Notes under the pieces: generated by a model
What the model was told of the DNA's origin: nothing
Seen by the model: only the letters and a program-made list of their open reading frames with translations
Database searches by the model: none
Assembly: GCA_034422835.1 (NCBI GenBank)
Contig: DAOUJJ010000011.1
Location: forward strand, 12,924 to 76,923
Direction of reading: 5' to 3'
DNA: 64,000 nucleotides
Source: VXMO01 sp034422835
GTDB lineage: Bacteria; Chloroflexota; Dehalococcoidia; UBA6926
Shown here: in pieces, positions 27,801 to 36,376 of the stretch
How positions within the stretch are numbered: position 1 is the first letter of the stretch
Layout of the letters: every line of letters begins with the position of its first letter
Program-made: the position numbers and the translations under genes

Positions 27801-29433
27801 CCACAAGGTTATTGAGTACATCGCCTATATTCGCCACACCCAGCCCGGCATCACGCTGATCTCGCCGCCGCCGCACCATGACATCTACTCCATCGAGGAT
27901 TTGGCACAGCTCATCTATGACCTCAAGACGGTCAATCCCCGCGCCAAGGTCAGCGTCAAGCTGGTGGCGGAGGCAGGCGTCGGCACAATCGCCGCCGGCG
28001 TCGCCAAGGGCTACGCGGACAAGGTTCAGATTTCAGGCCATGAGGGCGGCACGGGCGCGAGCCCGCTGTCATCCATCAAGAACGCCGGCACGCCGTGGGA
28101 GTTGGGCCTGACGGAAGCGCAACAGGTCCTGGTGATGAATGACCTGCGTGGCCGTGTCAAGCTGCGCACGGACGGCGGAATCCGCACGGGGCGCGACGTA
28201 GTCATAGCAACGATGCTCGGCGCGGATGAAGTCGGCTTTGGCACAGTCGCCCTGCTCGCGCTTGGCTGTGAAATGGCGCGTCAGTGTCACCTGAACAGTT
28301 GCCCCGTCGGGGTGGCCACCCAACGCGACGACTTGATCGCCAAGTTCAACGGCTCCGTCGAGACAGTCGTGAATTACTTCACGTTCGTCGCAACGGAGGT
28401 CCGTGAAATCCTTGCAAGCATCGGCGTGCGCTCGTTGAATGAGATCATCGGCCACCCGGAGTTCCTGACGCTGCGCCCGGACATTGAAGAGTTCGAGCGC
28501 GCTAGGTTCGTTGACGCCCTCAAGCTGATCGCCCCTGCCGACCCCACATTCCAGCGTCCGGTCAGCAATGAGCAAGACCGCAACGACAGGCCGAACGACG
28601 AGAAGCTCGATGACCGCATCCTCTCGGAAATCACCGGCGCAATCGAGAGCAGGAATCACGTTTCGCTGTCCTATGACATCAGGAACGCGCAGCGCACGGT
28701 CGGCGCGCGCATCTCGGGAGCCATCGCGCACCGTTACGGCGTGAAGGGACTGCCCCCCGGCACGATCGACCTGTCGTTCACCGGTTCCGCCGGGCAGAGC
28801 TTTGGCGCGTTCCTGAATGAGGGCGTGCGGATGACGCTGACGGGCGAGGCGAATGACTATGTCGGCAAGGGCATGGCGGGTGGTGAGCTCGTCATCAGGC
28901 CGCCTGCCGATGCGAACTTCGAGACGCACAAGAACTCCATCATCGGCAACACCTGTATCTACGGCGGCACGGGCGGGTACTTCTTTGTTGCCGGACGCGC
29001 GGGAGAGCGGTTCGCAGTGCGAAACAGCGGCACGCAGGCCGTTGTGGAGGGCGTGGGCGATCACGGCTGTGAGTACATGACCAGCGGAATCGTCGTGGTG
29101 CTCGGAACGGTGGGGCGCAACTTCGGCGCGGGCATGTCCGGCGGAGCGGCGTTCGTACTGGACGAGAACGGTGATTTCCCGTCGCTGTACAACCAGGAAC
29201 TGCTGGTCCTGGACAGGCTTGAAGACGATGACGACGAGCGGCACGTGCTGGAGCTCATCGAGCGCCATGCCGAAACAACCGGCAGTAAGCGCTCCGCGGA
29301 GATCCTGGCCGACTGGCCCAGGTACCGCGCGATGTTCTGGAAGGCGCTTCCGGCGCAGCTGCGGGATAAGAATCTCTCGCTAGCCGAGGTACTCAAGAAG
29401 GTTGAGGGCGCCGCGCTCGTAACAGCGCATTAG
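24856..29433 (+). CDS. gltB: Glutamate synthase large subunit
   Basis: 1525 residues, full GltB length. It converts glutamine plus 2-oxoglutarate to two glutamates. A propeptide of 26 residues precedes Cys27 (DACGTGFIA), the likely N-terminal nucleophile of the glutaminase domain. The FMN/synthase domain has AGVGTIAAGVAKGYADKVQISGHEGGTGASP, and the 3Fe-4S cluster Cys are in CEMARQCHLNSCPVG. The C-terminal GXGXG beta-helix is present. No gltD lies nearby, so the electron donor must be encoded elsewhere or be ferredoxin. It completes a GS-GOGAT block with the two glnA genes. Confidence 0.96.
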   Translation: MASIEARRWRRPEAPPLYDPIHEKDACGTGFIAQVSGVPSHDIVRQAITAVTNLTHRGAVSADARTGDGAGILTQLPRKLLLRELASQGISDVSGDDLAVGMVFFTPADPEGAEHATKTIEEETSRRGLRFLMWRDVPNDPSVLGEQALATLPDIRQAIIACPPDMDKDAFERALYLVRRAVEAEMTGRGDDEFYIPSFSSRTVVYKGLLVATQLSGFYKDLDDPDFESALAVFHQRYSTNTFPNWQLSQPFRFLAHNGEINTLQGNRNWLRAREADLSSDVWSKDDLRTITPVTAQGVSDSASLDHAFELLQVSGRSLLHSMMMLTPEAWENMPHMDEDLRGFYRYHASLTEPWDGPAALAWSDGETVGASLDRNGLRPARYIITDDGLVVMGSEVGVLPDISIDRIVEKGRLGPGHMIAVDTRSGRIMKNGDIKSEIAVQQPYREWAERQYIKLNVPIRAMQNGAGHHIEDEMELMRRQKAFGMTAEELLIIIKPMVQEGKDATYSMGDDTPLAVFSRMQPSLFNYFKQRFAQVTNPAIDPIREAIVMSAETYLGPRDSMLREREEAAHLLAIPGPVIRDHELDAIRAVDSPHLSSVTLPTVFAVEDGPDALERAIDDLCEQAVSAVDAGHSIIILSDRAVDERHAPIPMMLALGAVHHDLIRRGKRMKASLVCDTGAAREVHHFAALIGYGASAVNPYLIWESLRELFERGEFSEEEDEDYTIAKYQASANKGVLKIMSKIGISTVTSYHGAQIFEAIGLSDEIVEKCFAGTPSQVGGLGFRELAADVLARQDRAFNSELTPKSKLEDHGFIRYRKSGEFHANNPIVVRTLHKAVRSGDYEDYVPYRDALNNRPVSSLRDVLTFNKTREPISIDEVEPIEEIWKHFTTGAMSLGALSPPAHETLAMAMNHIGGASDTGEGGEDPRRFRGLTRGYNANTKIKQVASGRFGVTPEYLAMAEELEIKMAQGSKPGEGGQLPGHKVIEYIAYIRHTQPGITLISPPPHHDIYSIEDLAQLIYDLKTVNPRAKVSVKLVAEAGVGTIAAGVAKGYADKVQISGHEGGTGASPLSSIKNAGTPWELGLTEAQQVLVMNDLRGRVKLRTDGGIRTGRDVVIATMLGADEVGFGTVALLALGCEMARQCHLNSCPVGVATQRDDLIAKFNGSVETVVNYFTFVATEVREILASIGVRSLNEIIGHPEFLTLRPDIEEFERARFVDALKLIAPADPTFQRPVSNEQDRNDRPNDEKLDDRILSEITGAIESRNHVSLSYDIRNAQRTVGARISGAIAHRYGVKGLPPGTIDLSFTGSAGQSFGAFLNEGVRMTLTGEANDYVGKGMAGGELVIRPPADANFETHKNSIIGNTCIYGGTGGYFFVAGRAGERFAVRNSGTQAVVEGVGDHGCEYMTSGIVVVLGTVGRNFGAGMSGGAAFVLDENGDFPSLYNQELLVLDRLEDDDDERHVLELIERHAETTGSKRSAEILADWPRYRAMFWKALPAQLRDKNLSLAEVLKKVEGAALVTAH

Positions 29434-29478
29434 GGGAAGCGCCCGTCACACCGGCGTGTCCCCAAGGGGTCTTTCTTT
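29433..29478 (+). terminator. Probable gltB terminator
   Basis: GGGGA-A-GCGCC pairs with GGCGT-G-TCCCC (one mismatch), followed a few bases later by the T-rich TCTTTCTTT. It begins at the gltB stop codon. Confidence 0.45.
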
Positions 29479-29504
29479 CCGGTGGCGACGGCAAAGACGG
29501 GAAA

Positions 29505-29535
29505 TTGCATTTTGCTGGTCATTACGTGATAGACT
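29505..29535 (+). promoter_or_regulatory. Possible promoter for the nucleotidyltransferase pair
   Basis: TTGCAT (29505-29510) and TAGACT (29530-29535), with TGA before the latter giving an extended -10. The 19-nt spacer is long. Confidence 0.3.
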
Positions 29536-29621
29536 ACCCCATCCGGCGTTAGCCGACGATTCGTGGCCGCGAAGGGCTCGAGTGGGGAATAGAGCCTCGC
29601 CGCCGTTCAAAGGAGATTCGC

Positions 29622-30350
29622 ATGAAGGCTGTCATTTTGGCAGCGGGACATGGCTCTCGCTTTAGCCAATACGGTATCCGCCATAAGGCGCTCCTGCCCG
29701 TCAACGGGCAGACGGTGATTGACTACACACTGGACGGGATTCAACAGTCCGGCATAACGGACATCTGCATCGTCATCGGCCATGAGGGCCAGGCGTTGCA
29801 GGATGTACTGGGAGACGGCTCAACGCGGGGTGTCGACATCACGTATGTCATGAATACGGAGCACCATCGGGGAAACGCCGTTTCCGTCCTGACCGCGAAA
29901 GATGAGGTCGGCACGGAACCGTTCATCCTCTCCATGGCCGATCACATGCCCTCGTCAGACATCATCATGGGGCTTGTCGACGGCGCGAAGGAGAACGGGT
30001 GGGACCTGAATGCGCTCGCCGTGGACTTTGACCCTGACGACCGCGATGTCGAGGAGGGGACGCGCGTCAGCGTGGATCATCACGGCCACATCGTGGCGAT
30101 CGGCAAGAACCTGCCGAACTGGAACGGCATCGATTGCGGCGTGTTCCGGTTCACCCCTGCCATCTTTGAGGCCATACAGGCCAAACTCGTGGAGGACAGT
30201 TCCCACGATGAACTGAGCCAGGCCGTGACGCGCATGATCCTCTCCGGGAACGCTCTCCATGCCCACGACGTTGACGGCGCGTTCTGGTTCGACGTGGACA
30301 CGTGGGAAGACCTGAAGCTGGCGCGCGAGGCGCTCGGGTACGTCACGTAG
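29622..30350 (+). CDS. Sugar/inositol-phosphate nucleotidyltransferase
   Basis: 242 residues, start supported by AAGGAG 8 nt upstream. The N-terminus VILAAGHGSRF...KALLPVNG is the nucleotidyltransferase signature (LAAGxGxR...K), and FILSMADHMPSS has the metal-binding Asp. The C-terminus has FWFDVDTWEDLKLAREAL. The next gene encodes a CDP-alcohol phosphotransferase, so the pair resembles the fused IPCT/DIPPS enzyme of hyperthermophiles, in which the first half makes CDP-inositol. A cytidylyltransferase acting on a phosphorylated polyol is therefore likely, but the substrate is not shown. Confidence 0.8.
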   Translation: MKAVILAAGHGSRFSQYGIRHKALLPVNGQTVIDYTLDGIQQSGITDICIVIGHEGQALQDVLGDGSTRGVDITYVMNTEHHRGNAVSVLTAKDEVGTEPFILSMADHMPSSDIIMGLVDGAKENGWDLNALAVDFDPDDRDVEEGTRVSVDHHGHIVAIGKNLPNWNGIDCGVFRFTPAIFEAIQAKLVEDSSHDELSQAVTRMILSGNALHAHDVDGAFWFDVDTWEDLKLAREALGYVT

Positions 30351-30359
30351 CGCCGACGC

Positions 30360-30983
30360 ATGCACGAAGGCTTCGTCTCCCGCTACCTGAATCGACGTTT
30401 CTCGCGCCCCATCGCGCGGGCGCTCGTCCATACTCCCGTCACGCCGAACCAGGTTTCGCTCATCGCGTTCCTGATGGCCGTTGGAGCAGCTGCGCTCTTC
30501 TACTACGACCTCAACATATGGGCGGGCGTACTCGTTCAGGCGTCGTCCATCGTGGACGGCGTCGATGGCGACTTGGCGCGCGCCAAGAACATGGCGAGCC
30601 AATTTGGGGGATTCTTCGATGCTCTGCTGGACCGGTACGCGGACGCCGTCATCCTCGCCGGACTCGGCTATTGGGCATTCAAATTCCAGGCTGGCGCCGA
30701 TCAGACTACGACCACGATTCTCGCCGGGGCCGCCATCATCGGTTCACTGATGATCAGCTACAGCCGCGCGCGGGCGGAAGCCACGTTCGGCCAACCCTTT
30801 GAGGGTCTGCCCGGCGCGCTCGCGTCACGCGACCTGCGCCTGTTGGTGATTATGATCGGCGCGATCATCGGACAGGGCGTCGCGACACTGGCCGTCATCG
30901 GCGTCCTGACCAACATGGTTGTCCTTTGGCGCCTCGGCGTCGCCCGCCGGGGCAACGTGGGAGAGAGCATTGACGAGGACTAG
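30360..30983 (+). CDS. CDP-alcohol phosphatidyltransferase family protein
   Basis: 207 residues. The catalytic motif DGDLAR-x8-G-x3-D-x3-D is complete (DGDLARAKNMASQF then GGFFDALLD), and six hydrophobic segments are visible. Such enzymes transfer a phospho-alcohol from a CDP carrier to an alcohol acceptor at the membrane, making phospholipid head groups or inositol-phosphate diesters. It starts 10 nt after the nucleotidyltransferase, which probably makes its CDP-linked donor. Confidence 0.85.
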   Translation: MHEGFVSRYLNRRFSRPIARALVHTPVTPNQVSLIAFLMAVGAAALFYYDLNIWAGVLVQASSIVDGVDGDLARAKNMASQFGGFFDALLDRYADAVILAGLGYWAFKFQAGADQTTTTILAGAAIIGSLMISYSRARAEATFGQPFEGLPGALASRDLRLLVIMIGAIIGQGVATLAVIGVLTNMVVLWRLGVARRGNVGESIDED

Positions 30984-31069
30984 CTCGAGCTATCAGCGAC
31001 GTTGTCTACACCCTGTGGGTTGCATATACTGCTGCTTGAAGCGCTCGACTAGTGGAACATTCAGGTAAA

Positions 31070-31330
31070 ATGACCACATCCAAGACACGGGTTACGCTCA
31101 CAGTTGACGACGACTTCGTCGCACTATACAAATTGGCCGCCGAGAAGCGGGGCTTGACAACGTCGGAATTTGCGGAGAAACTCCTGCGATCCGTTATCGA
31201 CGAAGGTCGTCCATCCTTTGTCGACAGGATGAGAGGGATGCTTGACCTCGAAAAGCTCCTGGAGAGGGCCAAGACAGACGACAGGCTGAGGTATCTGTTG
31301 ACCAAATATGGATACATTGAGTCCAACTGA
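31070..31330 (+). CDS. Putative ribbon-helix-helix-type antitoxin/regulator
   Basis: 86 residues from ATG 31070, with AGG 6 nt upstream. The N-terminus TRVTLTVDDDFVALYKLAAEKRGLTTSEFAEKLL has the strand-helix-helix pattern of RHH DNA-binding proteins. The rest is helical and charged. No dedicated toxin follows directly; another antitoxin-like gene starts 11 nt later. It may form a TA operon with the two downstream genes. Confidence 0.5.
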   Translation: MTTSKTRVTLTVDDDFVALYKLAAEKRGLTTSEFAEKLLRSVIDEGRPSFVDRMRGMLDLEKLLERAKTDDRLRYLLTKYGYIESN

Positions 31331-31340
31331 GGATTCGGGA

Positions 31341-31544
31341 ATGAAAAAAGAACTCACAATTTCCATTGACTCGCACATCATGGAGGCTGCACAAAACTTA
31401 GCCCAAGAGTCCGGAATGACTCTCTCGGAGCTATTTGAGGATACTCTCATGCAAGTAGGCGACATCGGTAATGAGGGTTTTGGCGAACGAACGCCTGACA
31501 GAAAGTACCTCAGGGAACGCGCAGCCAAACTCAAGGCGCTGTGA
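31341..31544 (+). CDS. DUF6364-like antitoxin
   Basis: 67 residues from ATG 31341. MKKELTISIDSHIMEAAQ followed by LAQESGMTLSELFEDTL matches the small DUF6364 antitoxin pattern, an RHH-like fold. It precedes a PIN-domain gene by 18 nt, so it is the probable partner antitoxin. Confidence 0.65.
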   Translation: MKKELTISIDSHIMEAAQNLAQESGMTLSELFEDTLMQVGDIGNEGFGERTPDRKYLRERAAKLKAL

Positions 31545-31562
31545 ACATAGGTCCGTGGCCAA

Positions 31563-31970
31563 TTGCTGTTCGTTGACTCCGATGTGCTTTTGGACGCTGC
31601 CCTGGAACGCGATTCTCACTACGTCCCGTCGTTGCAGTTTCTTCAGTCCCTGAGGGAAGGGGCCGAGAAAGCATGCACATCATGGCATGCCGTCGCAAAC
31701 GTCCATTACTTCGCTCGGGCAGGAGGACGTGAGAGATTTGCTCGGGCATACATCGAAGACATGATTAGCTTCATCGACATCGTTCCCACCGGCACAGACG
31801 ACATTCGCTACGCCCTCTCACTCCCCATGTCCGACTTTGAAGATGCCATGCAGGTGGCTGCCGCAATCGCGGCAGGCGCTCGTCTGATCGTCACGCGGAA
31901 TCTGGATGACTACGCTCAGTCTCCCATTCGCGTTATATCCCCGGCAGAAGCCGTCGCCGAATTATCCTGA
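31563..31970 (+). CDS. PIN-domain toxin (VapC-like)
   Basis: 135 residues, apparently starting at TTG. Acidic residues of the PIN RNase site are visible: Asp in FVDSDVLLDAAL near the N-terminus, Asp/Glu in MSDFEDAMQVAAA, and Asp in IVTRNLDDYAQSPI. PIN toxins cleave RNA, often tRNA. The antitoxin is probably the gene immediately upstream. Confidence 0.8.
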   Translation: MLFVDSDVLLDAALERDSHYVPSLQFLQSLREGAEKACTSWHAVANVHYFARAGGRERFARAYIEDMISFIDIVPTGTDDIRYALSLPMSDFEDAMQVAAAIAAGARLIVTRNLDDYAQSPIRVISPAEAVAELS

Positions 31971-32108
31971 ACCCCCACTCTCCGCCATCGCGTCTGCCCT
32001 AGAGCACGCTGACGGCGTTAACACAAACACCGCCAGTGTTGCCTTTGACATTAAGCTGCATTAATATGAATCGAGTCAGGGGGTCTGACGGCGATAGGGG
32101 GATTAGTC

Positions 32109-33017
32109 ATGGACTACCAGAATCTGCTCTATGAGAAGCAGCGCAACGGCGTGCTCATCACGCTGAACCGCCCGGAGGTGATGAACGCCATCTCCGATGA
32201 GTTGGATATTGAGCTTCACCATGCCCTTGACGCCGCCGACGCCGACCCCGAGGTGCGCGCCATCGTCCTCACGGGAGCGGGGCAGGCCTTCTCCGCCGGA
32301 TTCGACATCGCGGGCGGCGGCGCAGACTACGAATGGCCGTACGGCCTACCCAAGGGCTCAAACGTGGCTGCGGAGATCGACCGCTGGCGCACGCGCTTCT
32401 GGAAGAAGGAGCACGGCCGCATCGCCCGCGTCATCGACGAAATTGACACGCCGATCATCGCTGTTGTCAGCGGCTGGTGCATGGGTGGCGGCTCCTGGTA
32501 TGCGCTGACCTCTCACATCACCATCGCGGCGGAGGACGCCGTCTTTGGGCAGGTTGAAGTCCGCATGATCTCTGACGATAACTACATCTGGATCCACCAC
32601 GCCGGCTACAAGAACGGCCTGCGGTATGCCCTCACCGGCGACCACATCGATGCGCAAGAGGCGCTCCGCATCGGCATCGTCAACAAGGTCGTCCCCACTA
32701 AGGACGACGCGCTGGAAGAGGCTTTTCAACTGGTAGAGCGGCTCGCCCTCGTGAGCCCTGAGACAGTGAAGATCAACCTTGCGGTGGCCATGCGCGGCCT
32801 TGAAACGATGGGCCTCCATAACGTCATGCGTTACAACTCAGAGCTTGCCGCCGCCGTCATCATCTCCAAGCGCGAGGAATATACCCGGCCGCTTGAGGAG
32901 GCGCGCCAGGAAGGCGGTCTTCGAGCATTCATCCGCAAGCGTGACGAGCCGTTCCAGCCTGAGCCGTTCGGTCCTCGCTCCGCCAAGGCGCGAGAAGAGC
33001 GCGAAAAGGGCTCATGA
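32109..33017 (+). CDS. Enoyl-CoA hydratase/isomerase family protein
   Basis: 302 residues; GGGGG lies 9-13 nt before the ATG. The crotonase fold shows LITLNRPEVMNAI, the first oxyanion segment AFSAGFDIAGGG, and GWCMGGGSWYALTSHITIAAEDAVFG. It acts on acyl-CoA thioesters, for example hydration or isomerisation. A longer-than-usual C-terminus ends in EPFQPEPFGPRSAKAR, shared with the paralogue at 53910-54806. It stands alone, so the pathway is unclear. Confidence 0.85.
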   Translation: MDYQNLLYEKQRNGVLITLNRPEVMNAISDELDIELHHALDAADADPEVRAIVLTGAGQAFSAGFDIAGGGADYEWPYGLPKGSNVAAEIDRWRTRFWKKEHGRIARVIDEIDTPIIAVVSGWCMGGGSWYALTSHITIAAEDAVFGQVEVRMISDDNYIWIHHAGYKNGLRYALTGDHIDAQEALRIGIVNKVVPTKDDALEEAFQLVERLALVSPETVKINLAVAMRGLETMGLHNVMRYNSELAAAVIISKREEYTRPLEEARQEGGLRAFIRKRDEPFQPEPFGPRSAKAREEREKGS

Positions 33018-33601
33018 TCTGCGCTAGAGGGAGCGGCGGGCTGTGAGCCTCCTCCGTTTCGCCGCCGCGCCGGACAGCATCCCTTCTCGTACGACGCCTG
33101 AGCGAGTTGCTTTGGCGTATCTCAGTTGCGCACGCACGCGTTTGCGACTGCGTGCCTCCTCTTTGCTCACAATCCAACCTGCCTCAGCTTCACAGAACTC
33201 ACGCAGCGGCGTGGTTCTACTCAGCGTAAAGACCGAGAATCAGACCTCGACTGGTACCCTTCCCGCCGTCACGCCTGCCTGTGTCAGAACCATAGCCGCC
33301 CTCACGTCGCTCGCACGCAGGCGAAGGAACGGCTATACAGCTCCGCTCACGCCGGAGTCCTGCACTCTGGGGCAGGCGGCGTTTTGGCAGTACAAGCCGG
33401 AGAAAAGGTGTGTCTGCCATGACGCATCCACCCCGGAACAACTCTCACCATCACACGAGACGGCGGTGCATGGCCCGACCGTTATCCGACACGCTCATCG
33501 ACGCAGCCGACCGAGATTTCGGTCTGCATATCGACTGCCCCGATTACCGAACGCTCCAATTGGCGTTGAAAACCGTTTCTTCGTTCAATTGGAGGTAACT
33601 C
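33018..33601. other. 584-nt gap without a supportable gene
   Basis: Frames here are Ser/Thr/Arg-rich and not protein-like. A 62-codon frame at 33410-33598 begins at GTG with GGAG before it and ends just ahead of the iron-binding-protein gene, but it has no recognisable motif. No riboswitch or RNA gene is recognised. It could be a decayed gene. Confidence 0.4.
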
Positions 33602-34741
33602 ATGTTTCGGTTACTGATTGGACTCATTGGAGTCCTGCTATTGATTGCGGCGGTGGGTTGCGAAAGCGAACCTGATCCCACGGCCCGCCCCGCGCCCACG
33701 ACCCCACCGGTGTCGACCTCGACGCCGCGCCCTGCCCCGACGAACACACCGGAATCAATGACGTCGACTTCCGGTCCAACCGCGACACCTGTCGTCATTG
33801 TTGAAGAGGCCGACCCCGGTGAGCTTGTGGTCTACTCCGGCCGCAGCGAAAGCCTGGTTGGCCCGATCATCGAGCAGTTCGCAGAGGCGACCGGCATCGA
33901 TGTTAGCGTCAAGTACGGCAGCACGTCCGAAGTCGCCGCCACAATCCTCGAAGAGGGCGCAAACACACCGGCGGACATCTTCTTCGCGCAGGACCCGGGC
34001 GGACTCGCAGCGGTGGAGTCGATGTTTGCGACACTGCCAAACGATGTACTGAGCCTCGTTCCCGCCAACTTCCGTTCGCCGGACGGCAAGTGGATAGGAC
34101 TGTCGGGACGAGCGCGCGTCATCGTGTACAACACACGCACCGTTTCACCGAATGAATTGCCCGCTGACCTGCGCGGGTTTACGGATCCGAAATGGCAGGG
34201 CCGCATCGGCTGGCCGCCCACCAACGGTTCATTCCAGGCCATGGTGACGGCAATGCGCGTCATCTGGGGCGAGGATGAAACACGGGCATGGCTGGAGGGA
34301 ATCCTGGCGAATAACCCGCAGATCTACCCCAAGAACACGCCAACGGTTGCGGCAGCCGGCGCGGGGGAGATCGACGTTGGATTCGTCAATCACTACTACC
34401 TCTACCGCTTCCTGGCTGAAGAGGGCGAGGGCTTTGCGGCGCGCAACGCCCACCTCTCCGGCGGCGGGCCCGGCGCGATGATCCTCGTGGCCGGAGCGGG
34501 AGTGCTGGACGATTCCGCGAATAGCGAGAACGCAATCAAGTTCATTGAGTTCATGCTGTCGCCCGTCGCCCAGCAATACTTTGCCGGATCGACCTACGAG
34601 TACCCGCTCGTTGAGGGCGTTAACGTCAACCGGCTGCTGACGCCGCTGGACGCAATCAACGCGCCCGAGGTGGACATGGCAGACCTTGGAGACCTTGAGG
34701 GCACGCTCGACCTGCTGCGTGACACAGGGGTGCTTCCCTAG
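33602..34741 (+). CDS. fbpA: Ferric-iron ABC transporter, substrate-binding lipoprotein
   Basis: 379 residues, GGAGGT before the ATG. A lipoprotein signal ends at AAVGC (about residue 20), then a Pro/Thr-rich linker to residue 68 and an FbpA/FutA-type domain starting ELVVYSGRSESLVGPI. The NHYYLYRF segment carries the consecutive Tyr residues that bind Fe3+ in this family. It captures iron outside the membrane for the permease and ATPase encoded next. The stop is directly followed by the permease ATG. Confidence 0.9.
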   Translation: MFRLLIGLIGVLLLIAAVGCESEPDPTARPAPTTPPVSTSTPRPAPTNTPESMTSTSGPTATPVVIVEEADPGELVVYSGRSESLVGPIIEQFAEATGIDVSVKYGSTSEVAATILEEGANTPADIFFAQDPGGLAAVESMFATLPNDVLSLVPANFRSPDGKWIGLSGRARVIVYNTRTVSPNELPADLRGFTDPKWQGRIGWPPTNGSFQAMVTAMRVIWGEDETRAWLEGILANNPQIYPKNTPTVAAAGAGEIDVGFVNHYYLYRFLAEEGEGFAARNAHLSGGGPGAMILVAGAGVLDDSANSENAIKFIEFMLSPVAQQYFAGSTYEYPLVEGVNVNRLLTPLDAINAPEVDMADLGDLEGTLDLLRDTGVLP

Positions 34742-36376
34742 ATGAGCACAACGGCGGTCGACCTTGGGAACGAACGCGCTGTCTCCAGGCGCGCCCGGGG
34801 TCGGCCGCCGCTGTCACTTGCACTGTCCGCTTCACTCCTCGGGGCGGCCGTGTTATTGCCCGTCATCTACCTGGGCATTCGGACGTTTGAGGCGGGATCA
34901 GAAACGCTGGTAGACGTCCTGGTTCGCCCCCGCGTTGGGGCCATCATCCTTCGCAGCTTTGTGCTCGTGGCGATTGTCGCAGCCGCGTCCGCCGTCCTGG
35001 CGCTTGCCCTGGGCTGGCTTATCGAACGGACAGACTTGCCTCTGCGCCGTATGTGGAGCGTTCTCACCGCCCTGCCGCTCGTCATTCCCAGCTACATCAT
35101 GGCGTTCCTGTTTATCTCCGTTTTTGCGCCGCGCGGCATGGCACAGCGAATCGTCGCAGAACCGTTCGGCATCCAGGAGATACCGTCGTTTTATGGATTG
35201 CCCGGCGCCGCCATTGTCATAATCCTTGTGACGTATCCGTACACGCTGCTGACGGTTCGCGCCGCCCTGAGAGGATCGGGCCGCGCGCTCGAAGACGCGT
35301 CACGCACGCTGGGCAAGGGGCCGTGGGAAACGTTTTTTCGCGTCACCCTGCCACAGCTGAGGCCCGCTCTCGCCTCCGGCAGCCTGCTGGTCGCGCTCTA
35401 CACCATCAGTGATTTCGGCGCGGTCTCATTGCTCCGGTTCGAGACCTTTACCTGGGCCATCTACGTCCAATACACCAGCTACGTTGACCGAACTGCCGCC
35501 GCCGCGCTGTCATTGGTGCTCGTCGGCTTTGCCATCGTGATATTCCTCGCCGCAACGAGGGTTCATGGTGAACAGGCGCTTGAGGAAACGCATCAGGCGG
35601 AGCTTGGCGGCGCGGACCAACCGTCGGTCCCGCTGGGCAGATGGAAATACCCTGCCCTTGCGTTCTGCTCACTGACCACGTTCGTTGCGCTGGTCATCCC
35701 GATGGCCGTTCTCCTGTTCTGGCTCATTCGCGGCGTAAGCGCAGGCGAGGAATTGGGCGCCGTCTGGGGTCCCGCCATCAACTCTGCGATGGTCTCAGGC
35801 GCGGCGGCCATAGTCGCCGTGGCGGCAGCGCTGCCGGTGGTTGTTCTCGCCGTGCGCTTTCCCGGGTTCTTTAGCAGCGCGATCGATCGTGTGAGCCACA
35901 TGGGCTTCGCGCTGCCCGGCCTCGTGATCGCCCTTGCCCTTGTCTTCTTTGGTTCTCGACTGGCCCCCGCCCTCTACCAGACGCACGTCATGCTGATCTT
36001 CGCGTACCTGGTGTTGTTCGTGCCGGTGGCGATGGGGCCCCTGCGCTCATCCCTGTTCCAGGTCAACCCGCGTGTCGAGGAAGTCGGCAGAACTCTTGGT
36101 AAGCGCCCTTTACACGTGTTTAGTACAATTACAATGCCTCTGCTGCGCCCCGGCATCCTCGCCGGCAGCGCGCTCGTATTCCTAAGCGCTATGAAGGAGC
36201 TTCCAGCCACCTTGCTTCTCAGTCCACTCGATTTCGGCAACCTCGCAACCAGGGTCTGGGCCGCAAGTTCAGAGGCGTTCTTTGCGCAAGCCGCCCTACC
36301 CGCCCTGCTGCTTGTTGTCATTTCCGCCCTCCCGATGGTTTTCCTCATCGGCCGAGGCAGGAGCCGACGCGCATGA
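34742..36376 (+). CDS. fbpB: Ferric-iron ABC transporter, permease
   Basis: 544 residues with about twelve transmembrane helices in two homologous halves, each with a cytoplasmic EAA-type loop (EDASRTLGKGPWETFFRVTLPQLRP and EEVGRTLGKRPLHVFSTITMPLLRP) that docks on the ATPase. This is the FbpB/SfuB architecture. It begins right after the fbpA stop and overlaps the ATPase gene by 4 nt. Confidence 0.93.
   Translation: MSTTAVDLGNERAVSRRARGRPPLSLALSASLLGAAVLLPVIYLGIRTFEAGSETLVDVLVRPRVGAIILRSFVLVAIVAAASAVLALALGWLIERTDLPLRRMWSVLTALPLVIPSYIMAFLFISVFAPRGMAQRIVAEPFGIQEIPSFYGLPGAAIVIILVTYPYTLLTVRAALRGSGRALEDASRTLGKGPWETFFRVTLPQLRPALASGSLLVALYTISDFGAVSLLRFETFTWAIYVQYTSYVDRTAAAALSLVLVGFAIVIFLAATRVHGEQALEETHQAELGGADQPSVPLGRWKYPALAFCSLTTFVALVIPMAVLLFWLIRGVSAGEELGAVWGPAINSAMVSGAAAIVAVAAALPVVVLAVRFPGFFSSAIDRVSHMGFALPGLVIALALVFFGSRLAPALYQTHVMLIFAYLVLFVPVAMGPLRSSLFQVNPRVEEVGRTLGKRPLHVFSTITMPLLRPGILAGSALVFLSAMKELPATLLLSPLDFGNLATRVWAASSEAFFAQAALPALLLVVISALPMVFLIGRGRSRRA

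Noticed and set aside
33043..33675. 210-codon open frame before fbpA
   Set aside because: Ser/Thr/Arg-rich, no domain, and it overlaps the well-supported start of fbpA by 74 nt.
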